Source of the DNA: SLRI01 sp964460465
GTDB taxonomy: Bacteria; Pseudomonadota; Alphaproteobacteria; Geminicoccales; Geminicoccaceae
Length of the DNA stretch: 64,000 nt
Assembly (NCBI GenBank): GCA_964460465.1
Contig: CAYWSB010000008.1
Span: 4,789-68,788 of the forward strand
Direction: 5' to 3'
The notes under the pieces are model-generated. The model was not told the DNA's origin. It saw only the letters and a program-made list of their open reading frames with translations, and searched no databases. Both the position numbers and the translations under genes were made by a program. Below, in pieces: positions 32,479 through 41,585 of this stretch; within the stretch, counting starts at the first letter, position 1, and each line of letters begins with the position of its first letter.

Positions 32479-33807
32479 ATGAGCGGGCAGGCGGCGGGCG
32501 CCCCAGGGCGGTTGCTCAACGTCCATCGCTACCGCTTCCGCAAGGGTGGCGCGGAGGCCGTGTTCCTCGACCACATGGAGCTCTTCCGCAGCCGCGGCTG
32601 GGACTGCGCCGAGCTCTGCATGGCGCACGCGCAGAACCCGCCCTCCCCCTGGGACGCCTACTTCCCGCGGATGTACGAGCCCAAGGGCGGGATCGGCGGC
32701 ATCCTCGACGTGCCGCGCTTCGTCTGGTCGGGCGAGGCGAAGCGCTCGATGGCGCGGCTGCTCGACGACTTCCGCCCCGACATCGTCCACATCCACGGGC
32801 TCTACCACCAGCTCACCCCGTCGGTGCTCGAGCCGATCGCCGCCCGGCGCATCCCGATCGTCTTCACCCTGCACGACTTCAAGCTGCTCTGCCCGGCCTA
32901 CACCCTGTTCACCGAGCAGCTCGGCATGTGCGAGCGCTGCGCCGACGGCGCCTTCCACCATGCGGTGCGGCACGCCTGCCTGCACGGCTCGCGCGCGGTC
33001 AGCGCCGTCTACGCGCTCGATGCCTACCTCCACCGCTGGCGCCGCTCGTTCGACCCGGTCGACGCCTTCGTCATGCCGAGCCGGTCGATCCTCGAGACGC
33101 ATGCGGCGCACGGCTTCCCGCGCCCGAAGCTGCACCACGTGGCGAACTTCTTCGAGACGACGACCGATGCCGCGACCGACCCGGCGCTGGTCGCCGAGGC
33201 CCGCGACCGCTACGGCCGCTACGTCGTCTATTTCGGCCGGCTCAGCGTCGAGAAGGGCCTGCACCACCTGATCGAGGCCTGCGCCCTGGCGCGGTTGCCG
33301 CTGGTCCTGGTCGGCGACGGGCCGGAAGCCGACCGGCTGCGGGCCCAGGCCGCGGCGAGCCCGGCGCCGGTCCACTTCACCGGCTACCGCAGCGGCGATG
33401 CGCTCTGGGCGCTGGTCGAGGGGTCGCTCGCCGTCGCCCTGCCCTCGATCTGGCATGAGATCGCCCCCAAGAGCGTGCTCGAGGCCATGGCCCGGGGCAA
33501 GCCCGTGGTGGCCTCGCGGATCGGCGGCCTGCCCGAGCAGATCGAGGACGAGGTGAGCGGCCTGCTCGCCGCCCCGGGCGACGCCGCCGCTCTCGCCCGG
33601 GCACTCGACCGGCTGGCCGCCCTGGACCCGGCGGCGCTCCGGGCGATGGGCGAGCGGGCGAGGCAGCGGGCCCTCACCAGCTTCACCGCCGACCGCTACT
33701 ACGTTGCCATGACGACCCTCTATGCCGGCCTCCGGCGCGGGACGGCAGCAGCGTATGCCGGACGGGCCCCCGGCGTTGCGGCGGCACCGGCCGATACGGC
33801 AGAATAG
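32479..33807 (+). CDS. Glycosyltransferase family 4
   Basis: The protein has 442 residues and GT-B architecture. The acceptor half has NVHRYRFRKGGAEAVFLDHM and IVHIHGLYHQLTPSVLE. The donor half has YFGRLSVEKGLHHLIEA, LVGDGPEADRL, and PSIWHEIAPKSVLEAMARG with the Glu-x7-Glu motif that holds the nucleotide. It would extend the polysaccharide repeat on the cytosolic face of the membrane. CADGAFHHAVRHAC carries clustered Cys/His residues also seen in some GT4 proteins. The donor sugar is unknown. Confidence 0.9.
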   Translation: MSGQAAGAPGRLLNVHRYRFRKGGAEAVFLDHMELFRSRGWDCAELCMAHAQNPPSPWDAYFPRMYEPKGGIGGILDVPRFVWSGEAKRSMARLLDDFRPDIVHIHGLYHQLTPSVLEPIAARRIPIVFTLHDFKLLCPAYTLFTEQLGMCERCADGAFHHAVRHACLHGSRAVSAVYALDAYLHRWRRSFDPVDAFVMPSRSILETHAAHGFPRPKLHHVANFFETTTDAATDPALVAEARDRYGRYVVYFGRLSVEKGLHHLIEACALARLPLVLVGDGPEADRLRAQAAASPAPVHFTGYRSGDALWALVEGSLAVALPSIWHEIAPKSVLEAMARGKPVVASRIGGLPEQIEDEVSGLLAAPGDAAALARALDRLAALDPAALRAMGERARQRALTSFTADRYYVAMTTLYAGLRRGTAAAYAGRAPGVAAAPADTAE

Positions 33808-33858
33808 GCTCGGGTCCGTCCGGATCGGCGGCGGCCAGGACAGCGGAGACGAGGTGAC

Positions 33859-34746
33859 GTGACACAGCCCCCGCCCCAGCCCCAGCTGGGTTTCGGCCAG
33901 CGCCTGCGCCGCTTCCTGCGCGCCAGCACCGTGCACCTGCCGGGGCCGGCGTGCCGCATGCTGATCCGCCGCCGCACGACCTACCAGCATGCCCATGGCG
34001 ACCGCGAATACGCGCTCCTGCCGATCCTCGTCGACCCGGCCCAGGCGGCCGTCGACGTCGGCGCCAACGAGGGCACCTATGCCTGGACCATGCTGCCGCT
34101 CTGCCGCAAGGTCTACGCGGTCGAGCCCAACCCGGCCCTGGCCCGGCTGCTGCGCAACACCTTCGCCGGCCGGGCCGAGGTGCTGGCGTGCGGGCTCTCC
34201 GATGCCGAGGGCCGGCTCACCCTCTGGATCCCGACGGTCGCCGGGCTCGACCTCATGGGCCGCAGCAGCCTGCACCGCGACGGCATCGGCGAGTTCGAGG
34301 CGCGGTCCATCGAGGTGCCGATCCGCACCCTCGATTCGCTCGGCCTCGAGGACGTGGGCTTCATCAAGATGCACATCGAGGGCCACGAGTTCCAGGCGCT
34401 CAAGGGCGGGCTCGGCACGATCGGGCGAACCAGGCCGACCATCCTCGTCGGCGCGCAGGTGCGCTTCTCGCCGGACGACCCGGCGCGCATCCACGCACTC
34501 CTCGCCGGGCTCGGCTACCAGGGCTTCTTCCTGCATCGCGGCCGCGTGCGGCCGTTCGCCGAGTTCGACGCCGGCGTGCACCAGCGGTCGGACAAGCAGC
34601 TCAAGGTCGGCCAGAAGGCCTACGACCCGGATTTCGTCTACAACTTCATCTACGTGCATCCCGAGCGCGCGGCCGTGCTCGAGCGGCTGGCACGCTGGCG
34701 CCAGACCCCAGCGGACGGCGGCGGCGAACGCGCGCCGGCTGCCTGA
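33859..34746 (+). CDS. FkbM-family SAM-dependent methyltransferase
   Basis: The protein has 295 residues. FkbM signatures are AAVDVGANEGTYAW (SAM loop), VYAVEPNPALARLL, RTLDSLGLEDVGFIKMHIEGHEFQAL and the conserved terminal strands. The usual family motif Ile-Lys-Ile-Asp-x-Glu-Gly reads IKMHIEG here. It probably O-methylates a sugar of the polysaccharide. The start is a GTG at 33859 with a nearby GAGG. It ends 7 bp before the end of the convergent flippase gene. Confidence 0.87.
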   Translation: MTQPPPQPQLGFGQRLRRFLRASTVHLPGPACRMLIRRRTTYQHAHGDREYALLPILVDPAQAAVDVGANEGTYAWTMLPLCRKVYAVEPNPALARLLRNTFAGRAEVLACGLSDAEGRLTLWIPTVAGLDLMGRSSLHRDGIGEFEARSIEVPIRTLDSLGLEDVGFIKMHIEGHEFQALKGGLGTIGRTRPTILVGAQVRFSPDDPARIHALLAGLGYQGFFLHRGRVRPFAEFDAGVHQRSDKQLKVGQKAYDPDFVYNFIYVHPERAAVLERLARWRQTPADGGGERAPAA

Positions 34747-34753
34747 GCGCCGC

Positions 34754-36085
34754 TCAGCGGCCCGGCGCGACGGCGGCCGGCCGGGCGCGATCGACCCGGT
34801 GCAGCCGCAGCCCGACATAGCCGACGAAGCCGAGCGAGGTCAGGGCCTGGAGCGAGGCCCCGATCGCGACCGCGGTCAACGCCTCGCCGCCGAGCCGGGC
34901 GACGACGACGACCGCCGCGGCGCTGACCAGGGCACGGCCCAGCTCGACCGCGGCGAAGACCTTCTGCAGCTCGAACAGCGCCGTCGCGTTCTTCGCCGGG
35001 AAGGTGAGCAGGAAGACGAAGTAGGCGGCAGCGATCCACTGCGCGTAATGGCCCGCAACCTCCCACTGCGCCCCGAAGATCCAGGCGAACAGCGCCGGCC
35101 CGAAGGCGATGACGAGGCCGAAGGGCACGACGCCGAAGGCGGCCAGGGCCGCGGTCGAGCGCCAGAAGAGGCCGAACACCGGCTGCCGCGCCTGCCGCCG
35201 GTCGGCGGCGTGCTGGTAGAAGACTCGCCCGAGATTATCACCCAGAACGATGGCCGGTCGCTCCAAAAGTCGGCTCGCGAACCAGAAGAAGCCGACCGTC
35301 TCGAGCGCGTAGAACACGCCGAGCAGGAGCGGGGTCAGCTGCGGCGTCAGCCCGTTCAGCACCGAGCCCGGCAGCTGGTAGGCCGGAAACCGCCAGTGCC
35401 GGCGGGCGATCGTGCCCATCCGGCGGGGCGTGATCGAGCGCAGCCCGCGCCGGCCGACCCGGGCGAGCATCAGCCGCAGCCCGTGCGACCCGGCCGTCGC
35501 CAGGCCCAGCCAGCGGCCGATCACCAGCCCGATCGGCCCGGTGCCGAGCAGGCCGAGACCGATCTGCGTCAGCGCGATGCCACCCGATTCGATCAGCCGG
35601 TTGGTGACCTGCGGGCCGTAGCTGGCATGCCGGATCTCCCACAGCCGCGAGATCATCACGAGGTTGGCGGCCAGCATGAACAGCGGGATGGTCCAGAAAT
35701 ACGCCGTCGCCGGCACCAGGGACCCGGGCACCAGGACCGGATGCGCCGCGAGGGCGAGGGCGAGCGGCAGGACCACCAGCGCCCCCAGCACGGTCAGCAG
35801 GAAGGACAGCGCCACCGCATTGACCGCCTCGGCCGCGTTCCGGGCGATCCCGATCACCGCGTAGTACTGGCCGGTGGCGAGCAGTGCCGGCACCACCACC
35901 AGCGCCGCGATCAGCCCGGCGATGCCGAACGCCTCCGGCGTGAACAGCCGGGCAACGATCGGCGCGCTGCCGAACGTGATCAGCGTCTGCAGCAGCGACG
36001 CCGAGGTGAGGATCACCAGGCTCCGGGCGAAGCTGCTCTGCCTCAGGCGTTCAAAACGCGACCCCCGAGTGTTCTCTACGGCCAT
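34754..36085 (-). CDS. Polysaccharide flippase, Wzx/MATE-like
   Basis: The protein has 443 residues with about 12 membrane helices. The N-terminal region SFARSLVILTSASLLQTLITFGSAPIVARLFTPEAFG is typical of oligosaccharide flippases, with the (T/S)PxxFG motif after the first helix pair. It should translocate the lipid-linked repeat across the inner membrane. It faces the sugar transferase group but is transcribed on the opposite strand, 79 bp downstream of the sulfotransferase gene. The ATG at 36085 is the only reasonable start. Confidence 0.9.
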   Translation of the reverse strand: MAVENTRGSRFERLRQSSFARSLVILTSASLLQTLITFGSAPIVARLFTPEAFGIAGLIAALVVVPALLATGQYYAVIGIARNAAEAVNAVALSFLLTVLGALVVLPLALALAAHPVLVPGSLVPATAYFWTIPLFMLAANLVMISRLWEIRHASYGPQVTNRLIESGGIALTQIGLGLLGTGPIGLVIGRWLGLATAGSHGLRLMLARVGRRGLRSITPRRMGTIARRHWRFPAYQLPGSVLNGLTPQLTPLLLGVFYALETVGFFWFASRLLERPAIVLGDNLGRVFYQHAADRRQARQPVFGLFWRSTAALAAFGVVPFGLVIAFGPALFAWIFGAQWEVAGHYAQWIAAAYFVFLLTFPAKNATALFELQKVFAAVELGRALVSAAAVVVVARLGGEALTAVAIGASLQALTSLGFVGYVGLRLHRVDRARPAAVAPGR

Positions 36086-36164
36086 GCCACGGCACCCCGG
36101 CTACCGGTGCAGGCGCGCGATCGGCGGCCTGCCGTCCACAGCGAGCATGCGCCGTTGCGTTTCT

Positions 36165-36947
36165 TCACCCTCCGAACTCGCGCCGTGCGAAATCGTAGAT
36201 CTCGAGATTGGTCGCACTGAGCTCTTCCATCCGCTTGCGGACCTCGGGCGTGATCACGCTCGCCCGCTCGGCCCGGCTCGCCGGAGAGCGGTTCGCGACA
36301 CCGATCCGTATCCTGAGGCCGACCTCCTCGCGCAGCTTGCGCTGGAAACCAGCCATGTCGTCGACGAAGCCGATGGCGGCGAATCGACCGAGGTTCTGCT
36401 TCGCCCGGGCCACCGCCTCCGGCGACCGCGGATCGGCATCGGTCGGCAATCCATTGAAAAAGTACGAGTAGATTGCACCCAGCTCGCGCGCCTCGGCCCC
36501 GGCCAGATAGCTGTCGATGTCCATCACGTTGGTCCAGAGGTCCGCAGGCCTTTGCGGCTGAAAGAAGAAATGTGAAATCATCAGCGAGATCGGGTCGCGC
36601 AATGTCGTGATGAACTTGTAGCCGGGGGCGAACAGCCGATACGCCAGCTCCGAGAAGCGGACGTGGCCCGACAGGCAGCGAACGTCGTTGAAGAGATGAT
36701 AGAGCAGCAGCTCTTCCTGGAAATCGTCGACCAGCTGGGCGCGGCGCACCTCGTCCACGTCGGGGTGCAAGGCACCCACCGTCCGGTACAACGGCAGCGA
36801 GGGAAACCCCGCGAAGGACACCGCGTAGCGAAGGCGCAAGGCCTGCGCCACCGATGTGCCGCCACACTTGGCGACGTGGTGAAACACGAGACGAGGCCCG
36901 GAAAGCGTATCGACGACGGCCTTGCGGATCACAGCAAAACGTGGCAT
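36165..36947 (-). CDS. Sulfotransferase family protein
   Basis: The protein has 260 residues. The PAPS 5'-phosphosulfate loop reads VFHHVAKCGGTSVAQALR (residues 21-38) and the 3'-phosphate site reads ITTLRDPISLMISHFFF (about 114-130), the pattern of carbohydrate (Sulfotransfer_2-type) enzymes. It would add sulfate to the polysaccharide or a glycolipid. No PAPS synthesis genes are in the window. It precedes the flippase on the same strand. Its local base composition looks less GC-rich than neighbours, which may reflect transfer; I have not measured it. Confidence 0.82.
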   Translation of the reverse strand: MPRFAVIRKAVVDTLSGPRLVFHHVAKCGGTSVAQALRLRYAVSFAGFPSLPLYRTVGALHPDVDEVRRAQLVDDFQEELLLYHLFNDVRCLSGHVRFSELAYRLFAPGYKFITTLRDPISLMISHFFFQPQRPADLWTNVMDIDSYLAGAEARELGAIYSYFFNGLPTDADPRSPEAVARAKQNLGRFAAIGFVDDMAGFQRKLREEVGLRIRIGVANRSPASRAERASVITPEVRKRMEELSATNLEIYDFARREFGG

Positions 36948-37392
36948 CGGCGATCATCCTGCGCGCACTCGCGCGTTTCGAAACCGGGCCGGCATCTGGC
37001 CCGGGACCGCAGTCGATGATGGCCATGCCGGGCACGGTAGTGGACCAGGAGCGCGCGAAACGCAACTCTAGCGCATTGTCGCCGTGATGATTCTTTCGCT
37101 GCCCGGCGCCCTCAGCGCGCCCCGACCGGCCGAGCTCGAACGCGCGATGCGCCACCGCCGCCCGACATGAATGGGATAACTATCAGCGGTTGCATAGGCC
37201 CCAGAATTTCTCCTATAAGGAGATAGTCTACTCGTTCGCTATCGCCTATTCCGCGAATTTCGGTCAGACGGGAATAAACCGGCTGCGCCATCGTCGTTAA
37301 GGTTACGCTGGAAAAGGCGCTTGTTGTCGTTGCCCTGCGCAGTGGCCGTCCGGCCTTGCGCCAATCAACCATGAATATGCCGGAGTCTAGGC
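36948..37392. other. 445-bp intergenic region with an inverted repeat
   Basis: I see no convincing gene in this divergent gap between the sulfotransferase and secreted-protein genes. The right half is AT-richer and contains the perfect inverted repeat TCTCCT-ATA-AGGAGA at 37209-37223 followed by AGTCTACTC, plausible as an operator. A GGAG ribosome-binding site at 37382 serves the gene starting at 37393. An 86-codon minus-strand frame (37112-37372) is open here but has no family-like pattern. Confidence 0.5.
37209..37223. promoter_or_regulatory. Inverted repeat, candidate operator of the secreted-protein gene
   Basis: TCTCCT (37209-37214) and AGGAGA (37218-37223) flank ATA. The repeat is about 170 bp upstream of the ATG at 37393, in the AT-rich part of the divergent gap. 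No regulator can be named. The arm TCTCCT is also a purine-rich SD complement, so chance is possible. Confidence 0.25.
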
Positions 37393-39138
37393 ATGAATCT
37401 TCGATCGTTCAGCCGTCATCTCCTCGGGTCCATCTTGGCGGTCTCGGTGGTGATGGCCTCGGCGACCAGCAGTTACGCTCAGTCGAGCTGCGTGTCGCCG
37501 CGGGACGTCTTTCTCAATCCGTTCAACAAGAACAGCGCTCATCATCGGCCCATCGGCACCGGCGCACAGTATGCCGCCGACAGCCACGCGACCACGCGCG
37601 ATTGGCTGAAGGCCAGCCGTCTCGCGATCAACACGGGCAGCCCATGGGGTGTGACCGCCGTCACGGTCGACAGCTCCGATCCGGTCGTACGCATTGCCGG
37701 CAAAGGGCCGGGTATCGGCCTGCCGGCATCGATCAGGCTGCCGCGGGGCGGTCTGCAGACCAACATCGCCTTCAACGCCTTCGGCACCACAGACGGAACC
37801 ACGGTCATCTACGACCGTACGAACGGTCGGACTTACGAGCTGTTCCAGTACGACTGGAACAATGGCAATCCCAACGCCAGCATCCTGCGGAGCTGGGATA
37901 TCCGCGGCCTGGGCCACGGCACGAGTTCGGGCCAGCGGCTGGGCACGACGGCCGCCGGCACCGCGATGCTGATGGGTGCACTGCGCGGCCAAGCCATCAA
38001 CAAGCCCGGCCACCCGATCGAGCACGCCCTGCAGATGGTCCTGCCGCGGCGCGACCTGCCGAACCAGCGCTGCAACATCATGCTGTCGCGCAACGTCCAG
38101 CTGCCAGCGACCACACGCGACGGATCGGCTGGCGAGACCGGGCAGAACACGGGCAGCATCCCCTACGGCGCGCTGTTCGCCCTGCCGCGCAGCATCAACG
38201 TCAACAGCCTGGGGCTGAGCGAGCCGGGCAGGCGCCTGGCCCAAGCATTCCAGAACTACGGCATCTACGTGGTCGACGGTGGCGGCTGCGGCAACGGTGC
38301 CATGCGCACGGATCAGGAGATCAGCTCGTCTGTCCGCAACCAGCTGCACAACGACATGCCCAAGATCTACCGTCACATGCGGATGGTCTTGAACAACAAC
38401 GTCACGGGCAGCCCCGTTGCCGGCGGCGGCACCCCCCTGGCACCGAACTGCGCCTTCGATGCCGGCGCCACCGGCACCGTCGCCGTGACGCCCACGAACG
38501 ATACCACCTCGACCAACCAGAGCGCCAGCAACACGCCGTCCACCAGCCAAAACAAGCCGACCCAGCAGGCCTCGACCGGCAATGCTGCTCGCAGCGGCCC
38601 GCCTGCCGCCAACACGCCGCAAGGCCGCGCCTACGCCGAGGCGCTCGACTACTGGGAGCGCTCCTACTGGAACAAGAAGAAGATGGACGCCAGCCGTCCG
38701 GGCACGGCTGACCACAATCTTCACAAGCGCAACTACGAGCGAACCATCTCGCTCTACATCGACTCGATGCGCAAGGCGGGCTACGTCGTCGATCGCAACA
38801 CCTCGCCCCAGCAGGCCGTGGCGCGCGGCTCGCAGACTGCCAGCAACACTGCCCAGCCCAGCACGCAGCAGCAGGTTCCCGCCACGACCAGCACTTCTGC
38901 CCGCAACACACCGCCGGCGCCCGGCACCGCGGCCGCCGACAACTGGGAGAAGGCGAAGCAGTTCTACCAGTGGGCCATGTGGGACAAGACGACCATGGAG
39001 CGCACGCGCCCGGGCACGCCCGAGCACGAGCGCGCCAAGGCGGGCTACGAGCGCAACAGCCGGAACTATGTCGAGCACGCGGCGCGGGCCGGCGTCCGGG
39101 TGACCATCGACATCCCGCCCGACCGCGCCTTCGGCTGA
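37393..39138 (+). CDS. Secreted protein of unknown function with duplicated C-terminal module
   Basis: The protein has 581 residues. A signal peptide (about 1-29, ending SSYAQS) is followed by a roughly 320-residue domain with conserved-looking His and Gly blocks (NPFNKNSAHHRPIGTGAQYA, IRGLGHGTSSGQRLGTTAAG, HPIEHALQMVLPRRD). A Thr/Ser/Gln-rich linker then leads to two copies of a 50-residue module at 417-466 and 521-570. The copies align without gaps (shared W-x-K-x2-M, RPGT, H, YER, Y and AG) and are separated by a second low-complexity linker. I do not recognise the family with certainty. Its place inside the polysaccharide locus suggests an exported polysaccharide-binding or -modifying protein. 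Confidence 0.82.
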   Translation: MNLRSFSRHLLGSILAVSVVMASATSSYAQSSCVSPRDVFLNPFNKNSAHHRPIGTGAQYAADSHATTRDWLKASRLAINTGSPWGVTAVTVDSSDPVVRIAGKGPGIGLPASIRLPRGGLQTNIAFNAFGTTDGTTVIYDRTNGRTYELFQYDWNNGNPNASILRSWDIRGLGHGTSSGQRLGTTAAGTAMLMGALRGQAINKPGHPIEHALQMVLPRRDLPNQRCNIMLSRNVQLPATTRDGSAGETGQNTGSIPYGALFALPRSINVNSLGLSEPGRRLAQAFQNYGIYVVDGGGCGNGAMRTDQEISSSVRNQLHNDMPKIYRHMRMVLNNNVTGSPVAGGGTPLAPNCAFDAGATGTVAVTPTNDTTSTNQSASNTPSTSQNKPTQQASTGNAARSGPPAANTPQGRAYAEALDYWERSYWNKKKMDASRPGTADHNLHKRNYERTISLYIDSMRKAGYVVDRNTSPQQAVARGSQTASNTAQPSTQQQVPATTSTSARNTPPAPGTAAADNWEKAKQFYQWAMWDKTTMERTRPGTPEHERAKAGYERNSRNYVEHAARAGVRVTIDIPPDRAFG

Positions 39139-39168
39139 GCCGGCACTGAACCGATCGTCGGCGCGCGC

Positions 39169-39219
39169 AACGCCGGCGGGAGCCCGACGCTCCCGCCGGC
39201 GTTCGTCTTTCGAAAGACG
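39169..39219. terminator. Strong bidirectional terminator between convergent genes
   Basis: AACGCCGGCGGGAGC (39169-39183) and its exact complement GCTCCCGCCGGCGTT (39189-39203) form a 15-bp stem with a 5-nt loop. Immediately after comes a 16-bp perfect palindrome CGTCTTTCGAAAGACG (39204-39219), which supplies a short T-run. It sits between the plus-strand secreted-protein gene and the minus-strand polymerase gene, so it can serve both. Confidence 0.8.
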
Positions 39220-39264
39220 CTTGTCGCGTGCCGCCGCGGGGCGGCGTCAAGGCCGCACGGTGGC

Positions 39265-40518
39265 CTATCCGACCGCTCGGCGCGCCCGTTCGTCGCCCAG
39301 CGTGGCCGCGTCCTTCTCGGCGGCCGCCGCCGTCGTCTCCAGATGCAGGGTGACGAGGATCGAGGTCGCGAGCACGATCGCCAGATAGGCCGACAGCATG
39401 GCCGTGCGGAAGTAGCCGTTGTCGAGAAAGCCCGATATCGCCACGGCAAGGACGATCGCCCGGCCGAGATCCGGCAGGCGAATCCAGAGCGCGCCGATGA
39501 AGAGCGCCGGGATCAGGAGGCCGACGATGCCGTGGTCGGTGAGGAAGAAGAGATAGTCGTTGTGCGAGATCAGCGTGTCCTCGCCCCAGCCCCACTGCGG
39601 CGTCCACATGTCGTCGGCGCCGATCCCGCCGCCGAACAGCAGGGTCACGAGATCGCGGTCGACGATGTGCTGCAGGCGGTAGATCCAGGTGCCGATCCGC
39701 CCGCTGCCCCAGGCCTCGATATTGGTGCCGACGCTGAGCGCGATGCTCGCCGCGGTCAACGCGAGGATGCTGCCCAGGAACGGCAGCCAGCGCACGACCA
39801 CGATTCGCTGGTACTTGAAGAACGCGATCGCGGCGAAATAGACCAGGACGAAGACGTACTGGGTGCGGGCGCCGTAACCCCACAGGAGATAGATGCAGCA
39901 GGCGATCAGCGCGTAGGCCAGCCAGGCGTGCATGAACCGGCCGCGGCGCAGAAGGTCGATCAGCACCACCTGCAGCGCCACGAACTTGGCACTGGGATGC
40001 ACTTGGTCAAGCCCGCCGGTGAGCGACGGGAAGCGCGGGCCCGGGTCGTTGATGTTGTAGAAGAGCGGCGGCTGGGTGTTGACGATGACGACGCCGAAGA
40101 GCGTGCCAACCACGGCGGCGCACCAGAGCAGCCGCACCGGCAGCGCGAGGGGGTAGCTGAGCACCCAGATCATGATGAGCGGCAGCACCAGCCGGCGGAT
40201 CAGCTCGGCGGCGTCGAAGCCCCGCACCTCGGCGTAGCCCATGAAGTGCGGCGGGATGATGGTCAGGATGATCAGGGCGAAGCTGAGCAGGAACAGCTTG
40301 TGCCAGTGCGCCGGGCGGACGAGGAGGGTCAGGGCGGCGAGGCCGACATGGGCGCCGGCCAGCGCGCTCGACAGGGGCAGCCGCAGATCCGGCTGCCAGT
40401 TGAAGGTGAGGATGTAGAGCAGCTGCAGGGCGATGACGCCCACATAGGCCGCGTGCATCGGCCCGCGCGGCGCCGTCTCGAGCAGGCACGGCCGCTCGAT
40501 CGCGAGGAGGCTGGCCAT
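39265..40518 (-). CDS. O-antigen/exopolysaccharide polymerase-like membrane protein (Wzy/WaaL type)
   Basis: The protein has 417 residues with ten or more hydrophobic segments and a long periplasmic loop containing GWGEDTLISHNDYLFFLTDHG, the usual position and shape of the Wzy_C region (conserved SHNxYL-like block). It probably polymerises lipid-linked repeats or ligates them. It is the last gene of the minus-strand wzc-GT2-polymerase unit, 22 bp after the GT2 gene. Polymerase and ligase cannot be separated by sequence; the locus context favours polymerase. Confidence 0.82.
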   Translation of the reverse strand: MASLLAIERPCLLETAPRGPMHAAYVGVIALQLLYILTFNWQPDLRLPLSSALAGAHVGLAALTLLVRPAHWHKLFLLSFALIILTIIPPHFMGYAEVRGFDAAELIRRLVLPLIMIWVLSYPLALPVRLLWCAAVVGTLFGVVIVNTQPPLFYNINDPGPRFPSLTGGLDQVHPSAKFVALQVVLIDLLRRGRFMHAWLAYALIACCIYLLWGYGARTQYVFVLVYFAAIAFFKYQRIVVVRWLPFLGSILALTAASIALSVGTNIEAWGSGRIGTWIYRLQHIVDRDLVTLLFGGGIGADDMWTPQWGWGEDTLISHNDYLFFLTDHGIVGLLIPALFIGALWIRLPDLGRAIVLAVAISGFLDNGYFRTAMLSAYLAIVLATSILVTLHLETTAAAAEKDAATLGDERARRAVG

Positions 40519-40540
40519 CGGCGCGGGCGACCCGTCGCCT

Positions 40541-41539
40541 TCAGGGCGCGTTGCGCCGCGCCACCTCGTCGGCGCCGGCCGCGGCCGGCGGGCGCTGCTG
40601 CCAGCCGGCGAGGCGCTGCAGCTTGCGGCCGATCCGCCCGCCCTGCTGGTGGGCGAAATGCTGCAGCACCAGCCCGAGGCAGCGGAGCCGCGTGCCGAGC
40701 GGCAGGCCGGCAGCGGCGACGGCGCGCACCATGTCGGCGTGCATCTGCAGCATGAACCAGCGATTGCCGCCGCGCGCGTCGATCCAGTGGCGCTGCTCCT
40801 CGCGGCTCATCAGCCGGCTGGCGGCCCGGTGGAAGCGGTTGATGTAGAGCCGCTCCGGCACCTGCCGGAACGGCCCCTGCAGCAGCAGCTGGACCAGGAG
40901 CGCCCGATCCGAGCCGTAGTAGCTCGCATGCAGCTGGGTCCGCTCGACCATCGCCGTCCGCATCACGCCGAAGATCTCGAACGAGCCGATGGTCTTGTTC
41001 AGGAACTCGTCGAGCCGCCGCACCGGATCGGCCGTTTCGGCCAGGTGCAGCGGGCCGATGGTCCAGGCCGGGCGGCCCTCGTCGTCGACGAAGCGGTCGA
41101 TGATGCCGTCCTCCAGGAGCATGAACGCGGCGGCGTGGCCCTGCCGCGTGTCGTCGACCATCACCGTCATCGGGAAGGCGACGACCGCCGCGGGGTCCCG
41201 CTCGAGCGCGGCCACGCAGCGCTCGACATAGGTGGGGGCGTAAAGGTCGTCGTGGGCGGCCCACTTGTAGTAGCGGGTGCTGTGGTCGAGCTCCCAGACG
41301 CGGTTGAAGTTGGGGGCGGCACCGATGTTCTCGGCGTTCCGGTGGTAGCCGAAGCGCGGGTCGCGGGCGCAGAACGCCCGGGCGATCTCGGGCGTGGCGT
41401 CGGTCGAGGCGTTGTCGCAGATCACCACCTGGAAGCGGCGGAAGGTCTGCGCCTCGAGCGAGGCCAGCATGTCGCCGAGCATGGCGGCGCCGTTGTAGAC
41501 GGGCACGCCGATGGTCAAGAGGGGCTCGGGGCTCGGCAT
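40541..41539 (-). CDS. Glycosyltransferase family 2
   Basis: The protein has 332 residues and a GT-A fold: LLTIGVPVYNGAAMLGDML, VVICDNASTDATPEIARAF, RNAENIGAAPNFNRV and the DxD-like KWAAHDDLYAPTYVERCV. The C-terminal region includes FHRAASRLMSREEQRHWID. It should add one sugar of the repeat in the cytosol. I use the ATG at 41539 (MPSPEPLLTIG); upstream codons in frame fall in the gap to the autokinase gene and look non-coding. Donor and linkage are unknown. Confidence 0.9.
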   Translation of the reverse strand: MPSPEPLLTIGVPVYNGAAMLGDMLASLEAQTFRRFQVVICDNASTDATPEIARAFCARDPRFGYHRNAENIGAAPNFNRVWELDHSTRYYKWAAHDDLYAPTYVERCVAALERDPAAVVAFPMTVMVDDTRQGHAAAFMLLEDGIIDRFVDDEGRPAWTIGPLHLAETADPVRRLDEFLNKTIGSFEIFGVMRTAMVERTQLHASYYGSDRALLVQLLLQGPFRQVPERLYINRFHRAASRLMSREEQRHWIDARGGNRWFMLQMHADMVRAVAAAGLPLGTRLRCLGLVLQHFAHQQGGRIGRKLQRLAGWQQRPPAAAGADEVARRNAP

Positions 41540-41585
41540 CGACGGGCCTTTCACTGGGGCTGGGGCGCCGGCCGGCAACGACCGG

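Noticed and set aside
36248..36257. CGTGATCACG, similar to the proposed TGTGATCAC operator
   Set aside because: It lies inside the sulfotransferase coding region and encodes conserved-frame residues, so it is probably coincidence. It does warn that the motif can arise by chance.
37112..37372. 86-codon minus-strand frame in the gap before the secreted-protein gene
   Set aside because: No ribosome-binding site, no recognisable pattern, and it overlaps the likely promoter region.
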